DNA of 15,030 nucleotides from an uncultured Collinsella sp. (GTDB lineage: Bacteria > Actinomycetota > Coriobacteriia > Coriobacteriales > Coriobacteriaceae), in contig UQZC01000015.1 in the NCBI GenBank assembly GCA_900545505.1, positions 1 through 15,030 of the forward strand, given 5' to 3'. Position numbers and translations under genes: made by a program. The notes under the pieces were generated by a model. That model was not told the origin of the DNA, searched no databases, and worked only from the letters and a program-made list of their open reading frames with translations. Below, one piece after another: positions 12,187 through 15,030 of this stretch (the stretch's first letter is position 1; each line of letters opens with the position of its first letter).

Positions 12187-12921
12187 GTGTCAGCTGAAAA
12201 GACGCCGTGTATCTCGGCTATCGATACGACGAACTTTGCGCGCCAGATCGTGCTGGACTTTGAGTTTGCGCCGGTGCCAAAGCAGCGCCAGCGCCGTGGG
12301 CTGCGCAATGAGATTATCGAGGTCGGCGCCGTCAAGCTCGATTACCACGGCAACGTTATGGGCGAGTTCTCGCAGTTTGTGCAGACGGAATTTACCGAAG
12401 GCGTTGCGTTTCCCGTCCGCGAGCTTACGGGGATATCGGCTGTGGACACCGCGATGGCCGATCCGCTCTACGTGGTGATCAAAAGGCTCAGCGATTGGAT
12501 CGGTCGCTACTCCGCTCAGGTGGTCTGTTGGAGCGGGGCGGACCGCCGGCAGCTTATGACCAAGTGTCAGGCAAAGCACATCGATCTTTCCGCATTTCCT
12601 ACGGACTGGGCCGACCTGCAGGCGTTTTACACCTCGATTATGGATGTGGGCAACCACGGGTGCGTCTCTTTGAGTGATGCGGCAACGTGGTTTGGCATCG
12701 AGTTCGACGAGTCGACGGGTCACGCCCACAGCGCCCTGCACGATGCGCGCGTGACCGCAAAGTTGCTCAAGCAGATGATGGACGGGGACTATCGCGTGAG
12801 CCCGCGCGCCCAGGAAGTTCGCCAACGGTGGGAGATGGGCGAGCGAGCCCAGACGCGCCTTTCCAGCAAGTGCCCCGAGCTGAGCGATCTGCTGCTGAAG
12901 CTGAAGGCGGAGGGGAGGTAG
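12187..12921 (+). CDS. DEDDh-type 3'-5' exonuclease domain protein
   Basis: This 244-aa protein carries one RNase T/DnaQ-like exonuclease domain. Motif ExoI is LDFEF with Asp24 and Glu26. ExoII is probably the aspartate in WSGADRRQL (about 119). ExoIII is HSALHDA, with His181 and Asp186 spaced as in the DEDDh group. NEIIEVGAVKLD (41-52) is the usual strand after motif I. It removes nucleotides from 3' ends of DNA or RNA using two metal ions. The start is GTG 12187, about ten bases after GGAGAAAGG; no ATG is suitable. No polymerase or helicase domain is fused, and neighbours give no pathway. The last 40 residues are charged and helical. Confidence 0.88.
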   Translation: MSAEKTPCISAIDTTNFARQIVLDFEFAPVPKQRQRRGLRNEIIEVGAVKLDYHGNVMGEFSQFVQTEFTEGVAFPVRELTGISAVDTAMADPLYVVIKRLSDWIGRYSAQVVCWSGADRRQLMTKCQAKHIDLSAFPTDWADLQAFYTSIMDVGNHGCVSLSDAATWFGIEFDESTGHAHSALHDARVTAKLLKQMMDGDYRVSPRAQEVRQRWEMGERAQTRLSSKCPELSDLLLKLKAEGR

Positions 12922-13031
12922 GCCTTTTGAGAACGCCATTCGGTTTGGCATGGCGGGACTGTAAGCGCGACTTCGCCCTGCTGTTTGAATCGAAGCGTCA
13001 ACCAGTATGACGAGCTGTCTGGTCTGTCTGC

Positions 13032-13454
13032 CTACACCCCCACGATCCCGCGCGCGGCACTCAACAGCTCATACTCCCTCTGACTCCACTGACGCAGTTC
13101 GGCAGTCTCGACGGCATCGCGACACAGATTCAGGAACACCTCGGCACCCTTGCAGAAGCACTCGCGGGCAAAGTCACCCGAGCCGCTTGCGATGCACGTG
13201 CCGTCTGCAAACAGCTTCCAACTCGACGGCTCGCGCGAGTCATCTCCGAGCAGCTTGATCTGCAACACATGTGGGTTGCCAGCAGCGCAGAGCTCTTCCT
13301 CGGGCTTCTGCATCGTAAAGCGCATCTGGTGGGAGAGGCTGCTCTTGACCATGGCCGAGGCATAGCCGCTCGGCTCGTCCAAGAGATGCATTCGTTTTGG
13401 CTTGGCTGCCAGGTTGTGGAAATTGCGCTCGCTGCGCACGGAGAAATTGTCCAT
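13032..13454 (-). CDS. Conserved-looking hypothetical protein, 140 aa
   Basis: The protein starts MDNFSVRSERNFHNL and I recognise no family. It is soluble, mixed alpha/beta, with a strand-rich middle (MRFTMQKPEEEL, HVLQIKLLGDD, WKLFADGTCIASG) and a helical end (AEVFLNLCRDAVETAELRQW). It has five cysteines, two close together in ECFCKG. The start is ATG 13452-13454, preceded by AAGGAG seven bases upstream; the 60 further in-frame codons upstream overlap a terminator-like hairpin and are rejected. The leader suggests attenuation or a separate short transcript. Confidence 0.7.
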   Translation of the reverse strand: MDNFSVRSERNFHNLAAKPKRMHLLDEPSGYASAMVKSSLSHQMRFTMQKPEEELCAAGNPHVLQIKLLGDDSREPSSWKLFADGTCIASGSGDFARECFCKGAEVFLNLCRDAVETAELRQWSQREYELLSAARGIVGV

Positions 13455-13548
13455 ACGGACTCCTTTCATCGATGTTGGCAGGGCCACCGTGCCTCTTGGC
13501 CGGTTGGCGTCGGGATCGTGGAGCCAACTCTCTACCCCGACTCTGGAT

Positions 13549-13609
13549 AAAACGCGCCCGCTCCTTGCGGGCACGATGGAGTCTATCAGCATGCGCGGAC
13601 ACAAATCAA
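13549..13609 (-). promoter_or_regulatory. Promoter followed by a terminator-like hairpin in the leader
   Basis: On the minus strand TTGATT (13604-13609) and TAGACT (13580-13585) are 18 bases apart. About ten bases after the likely start, GCCCGC/GCGGGC (13567-13572, 13556-13561) with loop AAGGA is followed by GCGTTTT (T-run at 13549-13552). Transcripts would meet a terminator about 95 bases before the 140-aa gene. Further downstream, GTTGGC/GCCAAC forms another hairpin in the leader. Confidence 0.45.
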
Positions 13610-13672
13610 GCGCCGCCTGCGAAATGACGTGCAAGCGACGCTTGATTGCGCGGCAATTATTCGGCCTAAATT

Positions 13673-13749
13673 CGGAAAAGTGTCAAAATCGGCCGTAAGA
13701 AAGTACGGAAAAGTGTCGAATCTGACGGTCTCAACATCCGGAAAAGTGT
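13673..13749. repeat. Three 11-bp direct repeats at 33-bp spacing
   Basis: CGGAAAAGTGT occurs at 13673, 13706 and 13739, exactly 33 bases apart (about three helical turns), with unrelated DNA between. It resembles one arm of the ~48-bp hairpin repeats but without the second arm. It sits in the gap between two divergent or tandem minus-strand genes. Confidence 0.7.
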
Positions 13750-13818
13750 AACCGGATGACAAAACAGCACGTAGAGGCTGGTGCTACATATGGACGCTTC
13801 AGCCGCCCCCAGCCCTCG

Positions 13819-14820
13819 CTACTCGTCTCCGTCGTTGGGGTCGCCCTTGAGGGTGTTGATGTCCAGGTGCTGATCGTCGTTCTCTTTTTGCTGCGTTGCC
13901 GATTCGGACGCGGTGGGGCCGCGGAACAGCTGGAATCCCTCAAATGCGATTACGCCGAGCAGAGCGATGATGATGGCGATAAAGACAACCTTTGCCGCCT
14001 GCGAAAACTCCGAAAAGCGCGGCGGTTCTTCTTCGGTGTGGTAATCGGCAGCGCGCTTATCGTCGGTGCCGTGGGTATACGACGATGCCGAGGCTGCCTT
14101 TACGCTCGCTTGGTTGTAATCGGGAGCGGGCGTGGCGGCAAGCGGGTCGCGAGAATAGCCCCTCGACGTTTGGCCGTAATCCTCGGTTTCGATGCGACCG
14201 GCGCGAGGTTGTTCGCTCGGGCGGTTGTCGTATGCTGCGGTGTTGTCGTATGCGGAGTTGCGTTCCTCGGCAGCCGCAAACAGGGGGTTTACCGGAATGC
14301 CGAGCGCCGGCATGTCGCCCGAGGTCTCGTCCAGATCTGCCGTCGCCCAGGAATCAAAGGCAAACTGGCGGTTGGAAAGATCATTCTGGTCCATGACGGG
14401 CGGCTCGAGCTCGGGCTCGGGAGCCGTGTATGCCGACTGCTGCGGGGCAGCGTAGCGAATCGTGCTGTCTGCCGTGGGGCGCTGTGCCGCTGCAGCGAGA
14501 AACGCCGCCGTCTCGGACGGATCGCTAGCAGGACGGGGTGCAGGGGCGGCTTTACGCATCGTCTGCACGATAGGGCGGGTGGCAAAGTCGTTCGCGGGCA
14601 CGGATGCCGGGGCGGGCGTGGCGGAAGGCACGGGCTTTGCACTTGTCGGGCACGAATCCGCGCCTATGAGTTCCTCGGCGGTCCAAGGGCGGTCGCTCAT
14701 CACGTCGTCGAGGCTCAACGCAAACAGATCGTCTTCGCCCTCGTCAAACGCGCGTTTCGCATGCCTGGCGCCAGAAACGGTGCATCCGCGGCCGTTGCGT
14801 GATGCGTTGCTCGACCCCAT
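13819..14820 (-). CDS. Single-pass membrane protein with long disordered domain
   Basis: This 333-aa protein has a long N-terminal part rich in Ala, Pro, Ser, Thr and acidic residues (no fold expected, several Tyr-Asn and Ala-Pro stretches) up to about residue 270. A single membrane helix at about 278-299 follows (VVFIAIIIALLGVIAF), then an acidic tail of about 33 residues. No signal peptide is present. The start is ATG 14818-14820, nine bases after AAAGGA; an ATG 11 codons earlier has no site. A TATAAT box lies upstream on the minus strand. The layout, a cytoplasmic low-complexity region before one helix, occurs in actinobacterial cell-envelope and division-associated proteins, but no family is recognised. 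Confidence 0.8.
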   Translation of the reverse strand: MGSSNASRNGRGCTVSGARHAKRAFDEGEDDLFALSLDDVMSDRPWTAEELIGADSCPTSAKPVPSATPAPASVPANDFATRPIVQTMRKAAPAPRPASDPSETAAFLAAAAQRPTADSTIRYAAPQQSAYTAPEPELEPPVMDQNDLSNRQFAFDSWATADLDETSGDMPALGIPVNPLFAAAEERNSAYDNTAAYDNRPSEQPRAGRIETEDYGQTSRGYSRDPLAATPAPDYNQASVKAASASSYTHGTDDKRAADYHTEEEPPRFSEFSQAAKVVFIAIIIALLGVIAFEGFQLFRGPTASESATQQKENDDQHLDINTLKGDPNDGDE

Positions 14821-14855
14821 CTTGTTCCATCCTTTCGAAATACTCGCATTCATCG

Positions 14856-14861
14856 ATTATA
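14856..14861 (-). promoter_or_regulatory. -10 box of the membrane protein gene
   Basis: TATAAT on the minus strand, 35 bases before the chosen start codon. No clear -35 hexamer was found. Confidence 0.4.
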
Positions 14862-14943
14862 TGGAACTTGCCTAGCGGCCGACTCTCGGATTCGTGCATT
14901 CCAGAACTCGCGCCCAAAAGGGGAGGGGTGCAGGCGCGCTGAC

Positions 14944-15030
14944 TATTTGTCGCCGGCGGCAGCCTTTGCCTCATTGAGGTAGCTATAGAAGCTGTACTTG
15001 GAGATGCCGAAGAACTCGCAGGCACGCTCG
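14944..15030 (-). CDS. C-terminus of a helix-turn-helix regulator (partial)
   Basis: The last 28 codons read ERACEFFGISKYSFYSYLNE and end AKAAAGDK, TAG at 14944-14946. The pattern, a helix, a turn at FGIS and a recognition helix ending YLNE, matches the C-terminal helix-turn-helix of YheO-like regulators. The rest lies beyond the window, so the family is tentative. The gene runs in the same direction as the membrane protein, with a 123-base gap to that gene's start. Confidence 0.55.

Noticed and set aside
13455..13634. Upstream extension of the 140-aa gene by 60 codons
   Set aside because: It passes through the terminator-like hairpin and has no ribosome binding site, whereas ATG 13454 follows AAGGAG.

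Overview
The window looks like part of a GC-rich actinobacterial chromosome, most likely a gut Coriobacteriia such as Collinsella. The grounds are GC-rich codon use, a remnant of a selenium-dependent-type xanthine dehydrogenase, a lone DUF559-type protein, and many ~48-bp hairpin repeats scattered between genes. The genus is inference; no rRNA or marker gene is present.

Left part (1 to about 7,190): accessory, mobile-element-like DNA. It holds the tail of one gene, two hairpins with the same loop followed by a strong terminator, and about 550 bp packed with short helices but without a credible gene (candidate large structured RNA, about 400-950). Next come a 49-aa hydrophobic peptide gene opposed by a possible short RNA, a serine recombinase (1918-2502), a coiled-coil protein (2697-3275), and three overlapping metallophosphoesterase genes on the minus strand (3329-5411) behind an attenuator-like leader. 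Then follow a 41-aa hydrophobic, basic-tailed peptide, an AT-rich four-helix membrane protein, and a 52-aa ribbon-helix-helix protein. This block ends inside a xanthine dehydrogenase gene of which only the last 245 or so codons remain (7190-7927), so the right edge of the inserted or rearranged DNA lies near 7,190.

Middle part (7,930 to 11,640): two arrays of degenerate ~62-bp-period hairpin repeats and one solitary copy surround two genes. One is an AbiEi/DUF559-like protein (8347-9345, minus). The other is an archaeal-type ATPase with a C-terminal nuclease-like motif (9817-11208, plus), preceded by a perfect 25-bp inverted repeat that is probably its operator and promoter.

Right part (11,640 to 15,030): the eroded end of another gene, a decayed second copy of the 41-aa peptide locus, a DEDDh exonuclease (12187-12921), an unrecognised 140-aa protein behind a terminator-like leader, three 33-bp-spaced repeats, a single-pass membrane protein with a long Pro/Ala-rich domain, and the C-terminus of a helix-turn-helix regulator cut by the window edge.

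Most notable are the unassigned structured RNA, the small toxin-like loci (one decayed), the three-paralogue phosphoesterase operon, and the nested palindrome before the ATPase.
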